From: Bacteroidales bacterium
GTDB lineage: Bacteria > Bacteroidota > Bacteroidia > Bacteroidales > UBA7960
DNA length: 37,012 nt
Assembly (NCBI GenBank): GCA_003550725.1
Contig: PUKZ01000049.1
Coordinates: 1 to 37,012 of the forward strand
Reading direction: 5' to 3'
Shown: positions 27,292-36,404 of the stretch, piece after piece
Position numbering within the stretch: the first letter of the stretch is position 1
Layout of the letters: each line of letters opens with the position of its first letter
Position numbers and translations under genes: made by a program
The notes under the pieces: model-generated
Database searches by the model: none
Told to the model about the DNA's origin: nothing
Seen by the model: only the letters and a program-made list of their open reading frames with translations

Positions 27292-28773
27292 TTACAGCCC
27301 TATTCCATAGTATGCACGTAGGCCATTTGGGTAAACCCCTTCAATAAGAACCCCTTCTCCTTCTCTTTTGCGAAGCTTTTCAGACAATTCGCTTGTTGAA
27401 GCTACCGGTTCTCTATCCACATGAGTTATTATAAATCCTTCTCTTACACCGGCATCCCTTAATTTACCACGACCTAAAGAAGATACCTTCACTCCATTAT
27501 TGATTCCAAGCTTTTTTTTCTCTTCTTCGGCAACGGCTTCAAGAGTAGCGCCCAGCATATCATCAACACTTCGTTCACCGGGTTCAATGAAAGCAATCTC
27601 ACCATGAATATTTTGCAATACGGCTGTAGCTTCCCTTTTCCGTCCGTTACGATAATATTCTAATTTAACTTCATCACCAGGTCTTTTTCTGCCTATCCTC
27701 TCAATCAACTCAGAAGGATTTCTTATTTCCCTGTCATCAACTGCAGTAATAAGATCACCTTTTTTAATACCTGCTTCATCTGCAGAACCTCCCCTTTGGA
27801 CATTTTCAACATAAGCCCCCCTGAACTTATCCAGGCCAAGCTCTTCAGCCCGGCGCGAATCCAATTCACTGATTTCTATGCCAAGAAAACCTCTCTGTAT
27901 CTCACCATGCTCTAAAATGTCTTCCATAACCTTTTCGGCAATATTTGAAGGTATTGCAAATGCATATCCCTCAAAAGATCCTGACCCGGAGGCAATAGCA
28001 GCATTAACACCTATAAGCTTGCCATTGGAATTTACCAGGGCACCTCCACTGTTGCCCCTGTTTACAGCAGCATCAATTTGTATAAACGACTCTATTGCTG
28101 TGCCTCCTCCAAGAATGTTAACATGCCGCCCCTTTGCACTGACAATACCTGCTGTAACCGTAGATGTGAGATTAAACGGGTTGCCGACAGCCAAAACCCA
28201 TTCACCAACCCTAACTTCATCCGAATCACCAAACTCAGCATAAGGCAAATTATCGGCATCAATCCTGATAATAGCCAAATCTGTTGTAGGATCCTTGCCT
28301 ACCACCTCAGCATCAAATACACGGTTATCATTTAAAGTAACTTCAATATTGTGGGCATCCTGAACAACATGATTGTTCGTAATAATGTAACCATTTTCTT
28401 TAATTATAACACCACTGCCAAATCCTTCAACAATTCTTTCCCGCTGTTGAGGCCGGCTTGGCCCGAAAAAAAACTCGCGAAAAGGATGGTCACCAAAAAA
28501 CTCATCATATAAATTGGTACGCCGCTTATATTGCGTTTTGATATGAACAACCATATTTACCGTCTTTTCCGCAATAACAGTAAAATCAGGATTGGTCACC
28601 GGAACGTCTGAAGTATAACCGGCTAATCTGGTAGGAGCCTGATTTGCTGAATGAAAATTATCTGAAATTTCAGATCCCTGTTCATGGTTATCAGCCCAAA
28701 ATATGTTATTAATACCAATTGATACAAATCCGCCTAAAAGAGCAGCTAAAAAAATTATTCCTATTCTTTTCAT
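27292..28773 (-). CDS. degP: DegP/HtrA-family periplasmic serine protease
   Basis: 493 aa. N-terminal hydrophobic segment (about 4-25) acts as signal or anchor. Trypsin-like catalytic triad: H135 in TNNHVV, D165 in TDLAI, S242 in GNSGG. A long LA-loop-like insertion (about 81-115, NLYDEFFGDHPFREFFFG) precedes the catalytic core. Two PDZ domains follow, one around 290-385 (GFLGIEI...IKKGDLI) and a second around 410-493, the latter with GLRAYYGIGL at the end. It should act in periplasmic protein quality control, perhaps including degradation of misfolded barrels. It follows rpoD upstream on the same strand but is separate from it. Confidence 0.9.
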   Translation of the reverse strand: MKRIGIIFLAALLGGFVSIGINNIFWADNHEQGSEISDNFHSANQAPTRLAGYTSDVPVTNPDFTVIAEKTVNMVVHIKTQYKRRTNLYDEFFGDHPFREFFFGPSRPQQRERIVEGFGSGVIIKENGYIITNNHVVQDAHNIEVTLNDNRVFDAEVVGKDPTTDLAIIRIDADNLPYAEFGDSDEVRVGEWVLAVGNPFNLTSTVTAGIVSAKGRHVNILGGGTAIESFIQIDAAVNRGNSGGALVNSNGKLIGVNAAIASGSGSFEGYAFAIPSNIAEKVMEDILEHGEIQRGFLGIEISELDSRRAEELGLDKFRGAYVENVQRGGSADEAGIKKGDLITAVDDREIRNPSELIERIGRKRPGDEVKLEYYRNGRKREATAVLQNIHGEIAFIEPGERSVDDMLGATLEAVAEEEKKKLGINNGVKVSSLGRGKLRDAGVREGFIITHVDREPVASTSELSEKLRKREGEGVLIEGVYPNGLRAYYGIGL

Positions 28774-29272
28774 AACAGTATGTGTTTTAATAATTTTGAA
28801 AGTTATGTATATCTTTTAACGCAAAATAGCCAATATATGTTTCCTTTCAATTATTTAGTTTATAATTTGTTATGTTTTTTAACATAATTTTATATCTGAA
28901 GTACCGTTTTATAATATAAGCACCTTTTACCTATTACAACAAAAGATTTTATCCTGAATATGCACATCAATAAGTATGCCTGAAAATAAAAAAATTAATT
29001 ATTATTAATATATTATTTACTGTTTTTCCCAGGCTTTTTCAAAATAATAACAAATTGTTAAATTAAGTTAAACAGGCTTGTTAATATGTCATAACTTAAA
29101 AACATGCTAATTAATATAAACAAAATGAATTGCGGTAAACAAGTTGCTTTACTTTAATAAATAGCATTATTAACAGCCGGTAAAAAATTTGAAGAAAAAA
29201 AATTACGAATTACCCTTAAAATAACAACTTTGTTTTTTTGTATATTCGATATAAATATCTATTAATTTAACA
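28774..29272. other. 499-base AT-rich divergent spacer between degP and the gene at 29273
   Basis: No open reading frame of credible length was found on either strand. The spacer contains a perfect 7-bp hairpin TTATGTT/AACATAA at 28870-28887 with a four-T loop, about 100 bases upstream of degP. It probably holds the divergent promoters, but I could not place -33/-7 pairs with confidence. A TTTG followed by TATATTCG near 29230-29250 is the best guess for the plus-strand gene. Confidence 0.4.
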
Positions 29273-30103
29273 ATGAAAAACCAAAACATTTTTAAGGACT
29301 ATAATTTAATACACATAGTTTTGGGGCTTACCATAGGCTTTTTTATGGGAGGTGCATTGATTTATTATGGCGTTAACCGACAAAATGTCAGTTTTTTTTA
29401 TAAGGATATTGCGTCATTAGAAGCACAAAAAAAACAGGCAAAAGAAGATCCGGGGCAAGCCGGTAAAACTCCAAATGATTACAACTCAACCAATAACAGC
29501 ATACAACCCGAAAAAGCTTCAAACATAAGATTATCTCAATCGCGTTTCAAACAAAATGAATTTTCGAATATTGCACCTGACACATTAGTATCATCTAATG
29601 AACAACCTTCAAAAACCGCCTCCGGTTTAATAGTATCTCAATCTACAGATAACACACATAAAGATGTAATATCATTATATGATAAATTAAAAAAAGCTAA
29701 AAAAGAAGCTAATTCTGAAACTTCCTATGACAGGGTTGTAAAAGATGAGCATATCCTTACAAAAGCAATGCAAAAACCCCTGGGATTTAAAGAACGCTCA
29801 CCAGCAAGTTCTTATCCTGAACTGGATTCAATGCTGGGTAAAAATGGTTCAAATCCAAACAAAAACTATCTATTAGTAGAATTTTGGGAATCTCCTCTAA
29901 AGTCAAAAGGTTATAAAAAAGGAAATAATAAAATAATTTTGTATGGTATTACTCTTTATGATTTTGTTTCGTTTAGATTTTATAATGACACCTTATATTT
30001 GAAATATTTAAATCAATTTTACCCACTGGAATTTACTCCTGATTTCAAATCGCTGAAACCCGTGAGTGACCTGGCGCTAATCGATAAACTTCAACAACTG
30101 TAA
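29273..30103 (+). CDS. Single-pass membrane protein of unknown function, upstream of dapF
   Basis: 276 aa. N-terminal membrane segment (about 13-35, LIHIVLGLTIGFFMGGALIYYGV), a Ser/Asn/Lys-rich linker (about 55-170) and a compact C-terminal domain (about 195-276, with LLVEFWESPLKSKGYKKGNNKIILYGI and YLKYLNQFYPLEF). No family recognised. The stop codon is separated from the dapF ATG by a single base, so the two are co-transcribed and probably translationally coupled. The low-complexity linker suggests a periplasmic spacer between anchor and domain. An envelope or cell-wall role is an inference from dapF context alone. Confidence 0.72.
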   Translation: MKNQNIFKDYNLIHIVLGLTIGFFMGGALIYYGVNRQNVSFFYKDIASLEAQKKQAKEDPGQAGKTPNDYNSTNNSIQPEKASNIRLSQSRFKQNEFSNIAPDTLVSSNEQPSKTASGLIVSQSTDNTHKDVISLYDKLKKAKKEANSETSYDRVVKDEHILTKAMQKPLGFKERSPASSYPELDSMLGKNGSNPNKNYLLVEFWESPLKSKGYKKGNNKIILYGITLYDFVSFRFYNDTLYLKYLNQFYPLEFTPDFKSLKPVSDLALIDKLQQL

Positions 30104-30104
30104 G

Positions 30105-30902
30105 ATGAATTTTGCTAAATATCACGGAGCAGGAAATGATTTTATTATCATCAAAAACCCTGATGATAATCTATTAAGCAACACAAATACAAAACAAAAA
30201 GAGATCAGTGAATTATGCCGGCGCAAAACAGGCATTGGAGCTGATGGATTAATAGAGCTGAAGCCAAGCCAAAAAGCTGATTTCAAAATGATATATTATA
30301 ATTCCGACGGTAAAGAAGGAACTATGTGTGGAAATGGAGGAAGATGCATAGCTGCCTTTGCATGGCATAATAAAATAGCCGGCCAAACGATGCAATTCGA
30401 AGCTTCCGACGGAATACATGAAGCCAAAATTATAGAATCATTAAATAATACCAGCATAGTGGATTTACAAATCGGAAATGTTACAAATATCGATATCAAA
30501 AATGATTATATTATAATTGACACAGGTTCACCCCATTACATAAAATTTGCCAATAATATAGAAAGAATTAATGTATATGAAGAAGGAAAGAAAATCCGTT
30601 TTGACAACATTTTTATGCCACAGGGTATTAATGTAAACTTTGTAGAGGTTTTTAACGATAACTTGTTTGTAAGAACTTATGAGCGAGGTGTTGAAGATGA
30701 AACACTTTCCTGCGGAACCGGTGTAACTGCAGCCGCAATAGCCTCTTATATCAAAAACATTAAATTTAAAACAAATGATTATCCTGTAATTACCAGGGGA
30801 GGCAAACTAGTTGTTAAATTCAGGGAAAACAAGAAAAAAAACATGTTTGAAGACATATGGCTTAAAGGTGAGGCTGTAAAAGTATTTCAAGGAAATTACT
30901 AA
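30105..30902 (+). CDS. dapF: Diaminopimelate epimerase
   Basis: 265 aa, normal length. The two catalytic cysteines are C75 in MCGNGGRC and C203 in LSCGTGV, the thiol pair that removes and returns the alpha proton of LL-diaminopimelate. Supporting motifs: FAKYHGAGNDFI at the start, IGADGLI and YERGVEDE. It makes meso-diaminopimelate for lysine and peptidoglycan synthesis. Followed by a GNAT gene and mltG, so part of an envelope-related group. Confidence 0.94.
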   Translation: MNFAKYHGAGNDFIIIKNPDDNLLSNTNTKQKEISELCRRKTGIGADGLIELKPSQKADFKMIYYNSDGKEGTMCGNGGRCIAAFAWHNKIAGQTMQFEASDGIHEAKIIESLNNTSIVDLQIGNVTNIDIKNDYIIIDTGSPHYIKFANNIERINVYEEGKKIRFDNIFMPQGINVNFVEVFNDNLFVRTYERGVEDETLSCGTGVTAAAIASYIKNIKFKTNDYPVITRGGKLVVKFRENKKKNMFEDIWLKGEAVKVFQGNY

Positions 30903-31095
30903 TTCAGGCAGGTAACTAAAATATAAACATAGCTGCAACTTTTTTTTTCTATATCAAAAGTCCCGGCCCCAAAATAACAGATTAATTAACAGATGTGCAC
31001 AAAAAAGCATAAAATTAGTATCAGATACCTACACTTCATTGGGTTGATATTTAGAAGTTTAGATTTAATATATTTATAAAATTTACTTTTATATA

Positions 31096-31620
31096 ATGGA
31101 ATTACTTAAAGGACCAAATCTACAATTACGGGCACTTGAACCTGGAGATATTGATTTATTGTATAAATGGGAAAACGACACCAAATTATGGACGCTCAGC
31201 AACACCACCACTCCTTTCTCCAAATTTTATCTTGAACAATTTATAATAAACTCCCAAAACGACATCTATGCCGATAAACAATTAAGGTTGATAATTGAGC
31301 TTCACAACCATAATAATGAAATTATAGGATGCATAGACATTTTTGATTTTGACCCAGCAAACAGCAGGGCAGGTATAGCAATACTAATTGAAAAAAAATA
31401 CCGATCACATGGCTACGGAAGTGAAGCACTTGAAATAATCATTAACTACAGCAGGGATACTTTAAACTTAAAACAAATATTTTGCAATATCGGGGCTGAC
31501 AATAAAGAAAGTCTTAAATTATTTCAAAAAAAAGGATTTGAAATTACCGGTCAAAAAAAGTACTGGATAAGAAAAAATCACAAATGGATAGATGAGTATA
31601 TACTGCAGCTGATTTTTTAA
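31096..31620 (+). CDS. GNAT-family N-acetyltransferase
   Basis: 174 aa. Acetyl-CoA binding motif A region is GIAILIEKKYRSHGYGSEALEIIINY (about 95-120), with RSHGYGSEA as the pyrophosphate loop. The N-terminus LQLRALEPGDIDLLYKWEND resembles the RimJ/SpeG-like branch. Substrate is unknown: polyamine, protein N-terminus or antibiotic acetylation are all possible. It sits 193 bases after dapF and 130 before mltG; a candidate promoter (TTG then TAGATTTA near 31060) suggests independent transcription. Confidence 0.83.
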   Translation: MELLKGPNLQLRALEPGDIDLLYKWENDTKLWTLSNTTTPFSKFYLEQFIINSQNDIYADKQLRLIIELHNHNNEIIGCIDIFDFDPANSRAGIAILIEKKYRSHGYGSEALEIIINYSRDTLNLKQIFCNIGADNKESLKLFQKKGFEITGQKKYWIRKNHKWIDEYILQLIF

Positions 31621-31750
31621 CGTTATTGCTTCTGTGTTATAATACAAAATGCTAACAAGTTGTAAGCGGACTAAATAAGACCCGTCACTCGTTATTCGTT
31701 ACCCTTTACTATAAATTTAAATATCAGAACTTTAAATACTATTTATACAA

Positions 31751-32782
31751 ATGAAAAAGATATTCATATTTTTGGCAGTTCTTGTAATTCTTTCGCTTAT
31801 AGGCTTTGGTTTTATTGCTTATAAAGTATTATATCACCCGAATGTTAACACCGGCGAAGAGAAATCAACATACATTCATATCCCCACGAATTCAACATAT
31901 GATGATGTTAAAAATATACTATACGACAAAAATCTTATCATTTCAACCCGCACTTTTGAATGGCTTGCCGAAAGGAAAAATTACAGAAACCATGTTAACC
32001 CCGGACGATACTATTTAACTTCTGATATGGGCAATAATGAATTGATAAATTTATTACGTTCAGGACAACAGAAGCCTGTCAGATTAACTTTCTCGAATAT
32101 ATCATCAAAAAAGGAATTTGCAACCACTGTTGCGCAATTTATAGAAGCCGACTCCTCATCAATAATATCAAAGCTCAATGATCCGGAATTCATGTTATCT
32201 TATGGTTTTAAACCAAATCAAGCCAAGCTGATGTTTATTCCAAACACTTATGAATTTTATTGGAATACTTCGGCTAAGGAGTTTTTTGACAGGATGTATA
32301 GTGAATACCGCCAATTTTGGAACGAATCACGCAAACAAAAAGCTGCAGATTTAAATATGACTCCTGAGGAAGTTGGTATATTGGCATCAATAGTTCAACT
32401 TGAGACAAATAAAAGAGATGAGATTTCTAAAATTGCAGGGGTTTATATTAACAGGCTAAACCGTAATATGCCTCTTCAGGCTGACCCTACTGTAATTTTC
32501 GCTTTAGGTGATTTTTCTATAAACAGGGTATTAAACAGGCATTTAAAAGTTGATTCCCCCTATAACACCTATAAACACAGGGGGCTTCCACCCGGCCCCA
32601 TCTCAATGCCTGAACCTGTTACTATCAACCGGGTGCTAAATTACGAAAAACATGATTACCTTTATTTCTCGGCCAAAGAAGACTTCTCGGGTTATCACAA
32701 TTTTGCGGAAACATATTCCCAGCACATTGCTAATGCAAGAAGATACAGGCAAGCTCTTAATGAAAGACAAATCATGAACTGA
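31751..32782 (+). CDS. mltG: Endolytic murein transglycosylase
   Basis: 343 aa. N-terminal membrane helix (about 3-25), a LysM-like domain (about 42-110) and the YceG catalytic domain. The catalytic Glu is E218 in LASIVQLETN, followed by IAGVYINRLNRNMPLQADPTVIFA, the family signature. MltG cuts nascent glycan strands in the inner membrane and sets their length. Length and motif order are normal. It closes the dapF region and converges with the glutamine synthetase gene, 78 bases away. Confidence 0.92.
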   Translation: MKKIFIFLAVLVILSLIGFGFIAYKVLYHPNVNTGEEKSTYIHIPTNSTYDDVKNILYDKNLIISTRTFEWLAERKNYRNHVNPGRYYLTSDMGNNELINLLRSGQQKPVRLTFSNISSKKEFATTVAQFIEADSSSIISKLNDPEFMLSYGFKPNQAKLMFIPNTYEFYWNTSAKEFFDRMYSEYRQFWNESRKQKAADLNMTPEEVGILASIVQLETNKRDEISKIAGVYINRLNRNMPLQADPTVIFALGDFSINRVLNRHLKVDSPYNTYKHRGLPPGPISMPEPVTINRVLNYEKHDYLYFSAKEDFSGYHNFAETYSQHIANARRYRQALNERQIMN

Positions 32783-32860
32783 TAACACCTCTTAGAGTCA
32801 AGGCAAAATAAATTATCAAACTCAATTATTACAGTGTTTTTTTAGAAATAGTTGTTATAA

Positions 32861-34366
32861 CTATCCACAGTGCAAAAAGCGATTTACCAGCTTCATTGTT
32901 TCCTCATGATTTCCTTCCAGTTTTTCACGCAGGTTTTCATCATCATAGCTTTCAAGTGTTTTAACCACACCGTCTATTAAACTATCTGTAAAAACGCCGT
33001 ATTGCTTGAATATGTCAGACTGTTTTTTCAGGTATGAAGCGGCCTTTTCGCATGAATAGGGTAATTGTGCCAGCTGCTGCTGACGCTTTTTGTGTTCCTC
33101 GGCAAAAATATTCACATCAATATATGTTTTTTCTGCAAACTCCAGTGCATTTGGCATTTCCAGGCCATGACGAGCGCCAACGCATAATCCTGCAATCAGC
33201 AAATAAATATCAGCTGAGCCATCAGGGCAACGGAATTCGAAAGTCGGTTTATCACTGATATCAAGGGTTTGATTCTCTTCGAATTTATTTTCTTTTTTTA
33301 TCATGTCAGTAGCCCCTGTCCACCCAAGCGGCACTCTTATCAAAGCCGAACGGTTTCGCTCGCCCCAGCAGACATTTGTTGGTGCCTCCTGGTTGGGAAC
33401 CAATCGAAAGTAACTTGTTGGAATCGTATTACCAAAAGCCGAAAGTGCAGGTGCAATATCTAATATACCGGCTATAATCTTTCTTGACGGCTCGCTTACC
33501 TGCCCGTCTTTAAACGTAACATTTTTCCCGTCTTTCATTGGCCGCATATGAATATGCATACCACTGCCGGCTTTGCCAGAAGTGATCTTGGGTGCAAAGC
33601 TCACCGTAACACCATACCTGTATGCAACTTCACGCAATACCCACTTGGCAATAATAAGCTGATCGGCAGCTGCTTCAATATTAGTAGGCTGAAACTCTAT
33701 CTCGTTTTGCTCATATTCATACTGTTCATCAGAAAAATTACCAACTTCCGAATGACTGTATTTTATATCACATCCGCACTGAGCCATAGCATGCATAGCA
33801 TCAATCCTAAGCTGCTCCCATTTAACGAAAGGAGAAGATTCATGATAACCTCTCTGGTCAGTAGCCTCATAAAATTCAGCCTTTTCGCTGATGATGTAAT
33901 ATTCTATTTCTCCCATTACATCTAGCTCATAACCGGTGCGATCATGCAAAACATCATGAGCTTTACGCATAATGTTTTCCGGAGCACTGGCAAGAAGATT
34001 ACCATCTTTGTCGTAATATGAACAAAGTATATCAAGAGTCGGAATCTCAGCAAAAGGATTTAAAAACGCTGTTCTAAAGCGTGGAACTACATAAAGGTCA
34101 CTCGAACCGGCTTCCAAAAAACCAAACAAGCTGCTGCCATCTACCCTCTCACCCGTAGATAAAACATTTTCCAGCTGCTCAATATCCTGAATAACAAAAT
34201 TCAAAGCTTTCAACCGGCCATCTCCACCTACATACCTGAAATTGAGGATGCGAATATCATTGTTTTCAATGTAACTTATAATATCTTTTTTAGTAAACTT
34301 GCATGCAGGCTTATTTAAATAACCTACCAATGGATTAACATGTTCAAAATTTTGCTTTTTAGTCAT
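32861..34366 (-). CDS. glnA: Glutamine synthetase
   Basis: About 501 aa from the ATG at 34366. An in-frame ATG at 34408 adds 14 residues, but a likely -7 promoter box overlaps it (34406-34413), which favours the internal start. Active-site motifs: MGEIEYYI, YEQNEIEFQP, GSGMHIHM (ammonia/glutamate His), NRSALIRVP (the Arg) and EFRCPDGSADIY (the Glu-x-Arg). It is a type I-like enzyme of about 500 residues, not the 700-residue GlnN type. No adenylylation-site Tyr pattern was obvious, so control is probably not by adenylylation. It incorporates ammonia into glutamate. Confidence 0.9.
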   Translation of the reverse strand: MTKKQNFEHVNPLVGYLNKPACKFTKKDIISYIENNDIRILNFRYVGGDGRLKALNFVIQDIEQLENVLSTGERVDGSSLFGFLEAGSSDLYVVPRFRTAFLNPFAEIPTLDILCSYYDKDGNLLASAPENIMRKAHDVLHDRTGYELDVMGEIEYYIISEKAEFYEATDQRGYHESSPFVKWEQLRIDAMHAMAQCGCDIKYSHSEVGNFSDEQYEYEQNEIEFQPTNIEAAADQLIIAKWVLREVAYRYGVTVSFAPKITSGKAGSGMHIHMRPMKDGKNVTFKDGQVSEPSRKIIAGILDIAPALSAFGNTIPTSYFRLVPNQEAPTNVCWGERNRSALIRVPLGWTGATDMIKKENKFEENQTLDISDKPTFEFRCPDGSADIYLLIAGLCVGARHGLEMPNALEFAEKTYIDVNIFAEEHKKRQQQLAQLPYSCEKAASYLKKQSDIFKQYGVFTDSLIDGVVKTLESYDDENLREKLEGNHEETMKLVNRFLHCG

Positions 34367-34405
34367 ATCTCTACACTTTTTATAATTTGAGGGTGATTTT
34401 TTTGT

Positions 34406-34413
34406 CAAACATA
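34406..34413 (-). promoter_or_regulatory. Candidate -7 box TATGTTTG of glnA
   Basis: On the minus strand TATGTTTG matches TAnnTTTG. The transcription start would fall near 34399, inside the longer reading frame, leaving a leader of about 33 bases before the ATG at 34366. No -33 element at normal spacing. Flanked by an inverted TTTTTTG/CAAAAAA pair (34398-34404 and 34416-34422). Confidence 0.4.
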
Positions 34414-34622
34414 ATCAAAAAATTTGAAAAATAAATTCTTAAACCTGAAATAACAATAAAAAAAGCTCAAACCGGCTGATTTTTAAAACACTAATTATTA
34501 TATTCCTTGCAAAACAAACAAAATTAAAAAATATGAAAATTCGCAAAGACAATGAAAAGATGATTTGGGAGGTGTGGGTTGTCAACGACAATATAATGTT
34601 AGGATTTTTTGTATGTTGTTGC

Positions 34623-34630
34623 TAATTTTG
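34623..34630 (+). promoter_or_regulatory. Candidate -7 box TAATTTTG of the NlpC/P60 gene
   Basis: TAATTTTG fits TAnnTTTG and lies about 44 bases before the ATG at 34674. TTTTTTG at 34605-34611 is upstream but too close for a standard -33 element. Weak-to-moderate candidate. Confidence 0.35.
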
Positions 34631-34673
34631 TTTTTATATTATTGCCGATTAACGGCTATTAAAGAATTTGGAT

Positions 34674-35279
34674 ATGTACATGATTATTAAACAGCAATTA
34701 TTAATATTATTACAAAATTTACGGCCGGAAATTTTAGCAGTTTTGTTAATTTTTATGATAATCTCCTGCCGCCAACAACAAAAAGTTATACACGATGATT
34801 TTGTTATAGAACATGAAGAATTTTCTTCTGCTGAAAAAAAATGTCCGGATGCAAAGAGTGATTATGTTTATAATCTTTTTGAAAAGCTGGGTTTTGAGCC
34901 GTCAGCCAAAGCCGATTTACAATTATTGAATGAAGTTGCTGAATGGCTTGGTACTCCATACCGTTTTGGTGGTAATGACAAAAATGGCGTAGATTGTTCA
35001 GGATTTGTGGTTATGATATACCGGCATGTATACGATATTGAGCTAAACCGCCGTTCGGCAGATATTGCAAAAAATGCCCGTAAAATAAGAAGTACAGGAA
35101 GATTACAGGAAGGCGACCTGGTTTTTTTCCGTATTAAAGGAAGCAAAATATCGCATACAGGAATATATCTGGGTAATGGCTATTTTGCTCATGCATCATC
35201 TTCAAATGGAGTAGTAATAAATAAATTAAATGAACCATATTATGCCGAAAGGTTTGCTTTCGGAGGAAGAGTCAAATAA
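34674..35279 (+). CDS. NlpC/P60-family lipoprotein (C40 peptidase)
   Basis: About 201 aa from the ATG at 34674 (a TTG at 34668 would add two residues, and an ATG at 34680 would remove two). The signal peptide ends in a lipobox FMIISC with the acylated Cys near position 32. The C-terminal NlpC/P60 domain has the catalytic C in NGVDCSGFV and His residues in ISHTGIYLGN and YFAHASS. These are the family triad positions. It should cleave within peptidoglycan stem peptides (D-Glu to diaminopimelate). It is unlinked from glnA by divergent orientation and converges with the PLD gene. Confidence 0.88.
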   Translation: MYMIIKQQLLILLQNLRPEILAVLLIFMIISCRQQQKVIHDDFVIEHEEFSSAEKKCPDAKSDYVYNLFEKLGFEPSAKADLQLLNEVAEWLGTPYRFGGNDKNGVDCSGFVVMIYRHVYDIELNRRSADIAKNARKIRSTGRLQEGDLVFFRIKGSKISHTGIYLGNGYFAHASSSNGVVINKLNEPYYAERFAFGGRVK

Positions 35280-35327
35280 ACCAGATTCGAAACACAGTTC
35301 TTTAAAAACATAAGGCAAGTATAAAAA

Positions 35328-36404
35328 TCAGAACAAATGCCTGAAAGGAACAAGCAACCACTCAAATAGCCTGTGTATAACCGGCCTGTTAATCCAGCTG
35401 TCATAATTAAAAATTTCTGATTCTTTAATAGTCAGATTAATATGTTTGATCATTTGCCTTGCCAAAGATTTATGCTCTCCCGCCAAACATATCTCATGCA
35501 TGTACCTGAAAGACCTGTAATCAAAATTGGAAGATCCTACAACAAAGTATTTGCGGTCCATTAAAAATATTTTGGAGTGAAGATTTTGACGAAGAAAAAA
35601 ATATATTTTTACTTTATGTTCATGTAGCTCACCCAAATATTTTGAAGCAAGAACATCAAGAGCATATACATCAGACTTTTTTGGGATGATTATATTAACA
35701 ATTACACCACGGTCAGCAGCATCCATCAATGCTTTCCTCAAATGTGCCCCGGGAAGAAAATAGGGCGTTTCAATTATTATTTCCTTTTTGGATTTATTTA
35801 TAAGCTCAAGGAATTTCTTTTGTACAGGCTGATGTAAAAGAGAAGGAACGTCGCGTAATATTTCAAACCCATTATATTTGATGGTTTTGGTATAATAAGA
35901 TTTATCATAAAAATATTTGTTATAAATTCTGTAATTGCCAAAAAAAATATTTGTAAATTTTTTTGCAATATCGCCCCTTATTCTGAAAACAGACTCCCGC
36001 CAATTTAACGAATAGGCTGTAATATTGGCCGATCCGATATAAGTAATCTCCTCATCGATAATGATCAATTTACGATGATTTCTCCTATGGCTTTTTGTAA
36101 AACCGTCCCAGTTGAATTTGATTTTTTTGAAAAACCTGAGCTCAGCACCTTCATTAACCAGATCCTCGAAAAAACTATAAGATGAAGAACCTCCCCATGA
36201 ATCGATCAACAACTTAACTTCAACCCCTTCTTTGCATTTTTTCAGTAAATTATCCCTTACTCTAACACCAAACGGATCATTGCTAAAACGAAAAATTTCA
36301 ATGAAAATACTTTTGGTTGCAGCTTTTATATCTTTCAGAAATGAAGTATAAAACTCCAGCGGATCGGAATACATCTTAATATGCATGTCCTCTTTACTCA
36401 TCAA
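35328..36404 (-). CDS. Phospholipase D-family protein (cardiolipin synthase-like)
   Basis: 358 aa with two HKD motifs: H110-R-K112 ... D117 (HRRNHRKLIIID, then GSANIT) and H276-S-K278 ... D283 (LHSKIFLMD, then GSSNFDYRS). The first is followed by NWRESVF as in cardiolipin synthases. No N-terminal transmembrane helices are present, which sets it apart from classical Cls (about 480 aa) and brings it nearer to ClsB-type (about 410 aa). It may make cardiolipin or other phosphatidyl esters at the membrane face. The C-terminus is basic and amphipathic (HRLFEWLLVPFRHLF), perhaps for membrane contact. Converges with the NlpC/P60 gene 48 bases away. Confidence 0.85.
   Translation of the reverse strand: MMSKEDMHIKMYSDPLEFYTSFLKDIKAATKSIFIEIFRFSNDPFGVRVRDNLLKKCKEGVEVKLLIDSWGGSSSYSFFEDLVNEGAELRFFKKIKFNWDGFTKSHRRNHRKLIIIDEEITYIGSANITAYSLNWRESVFRIRGDIAKKFTNIFFGNYRIYNKYFYDKSYYTKTIKYNGFEILRDVPSLLHQPVQKKFLELINKSKKEIIIETPYFLPGAHLRKALMDAADRGVIVNIIIPKKSDVYALDVLASKYLGELHEHKVKIYFFLRQNLHSKIFLMDRKYFVVGSSNFDYRSFRYMHEICLAGEHKSLARQMIKHINLTIKESEIFNYDSWINRPVIHRLFEWLLVPFRHLF

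Noticed and set aside
32848-32864. ATAGTT/AACTAT hairpin overlapping the glnA stop
   Set aside because: Short, AT-only stem without a T-run; it is too weak to call a terminator.
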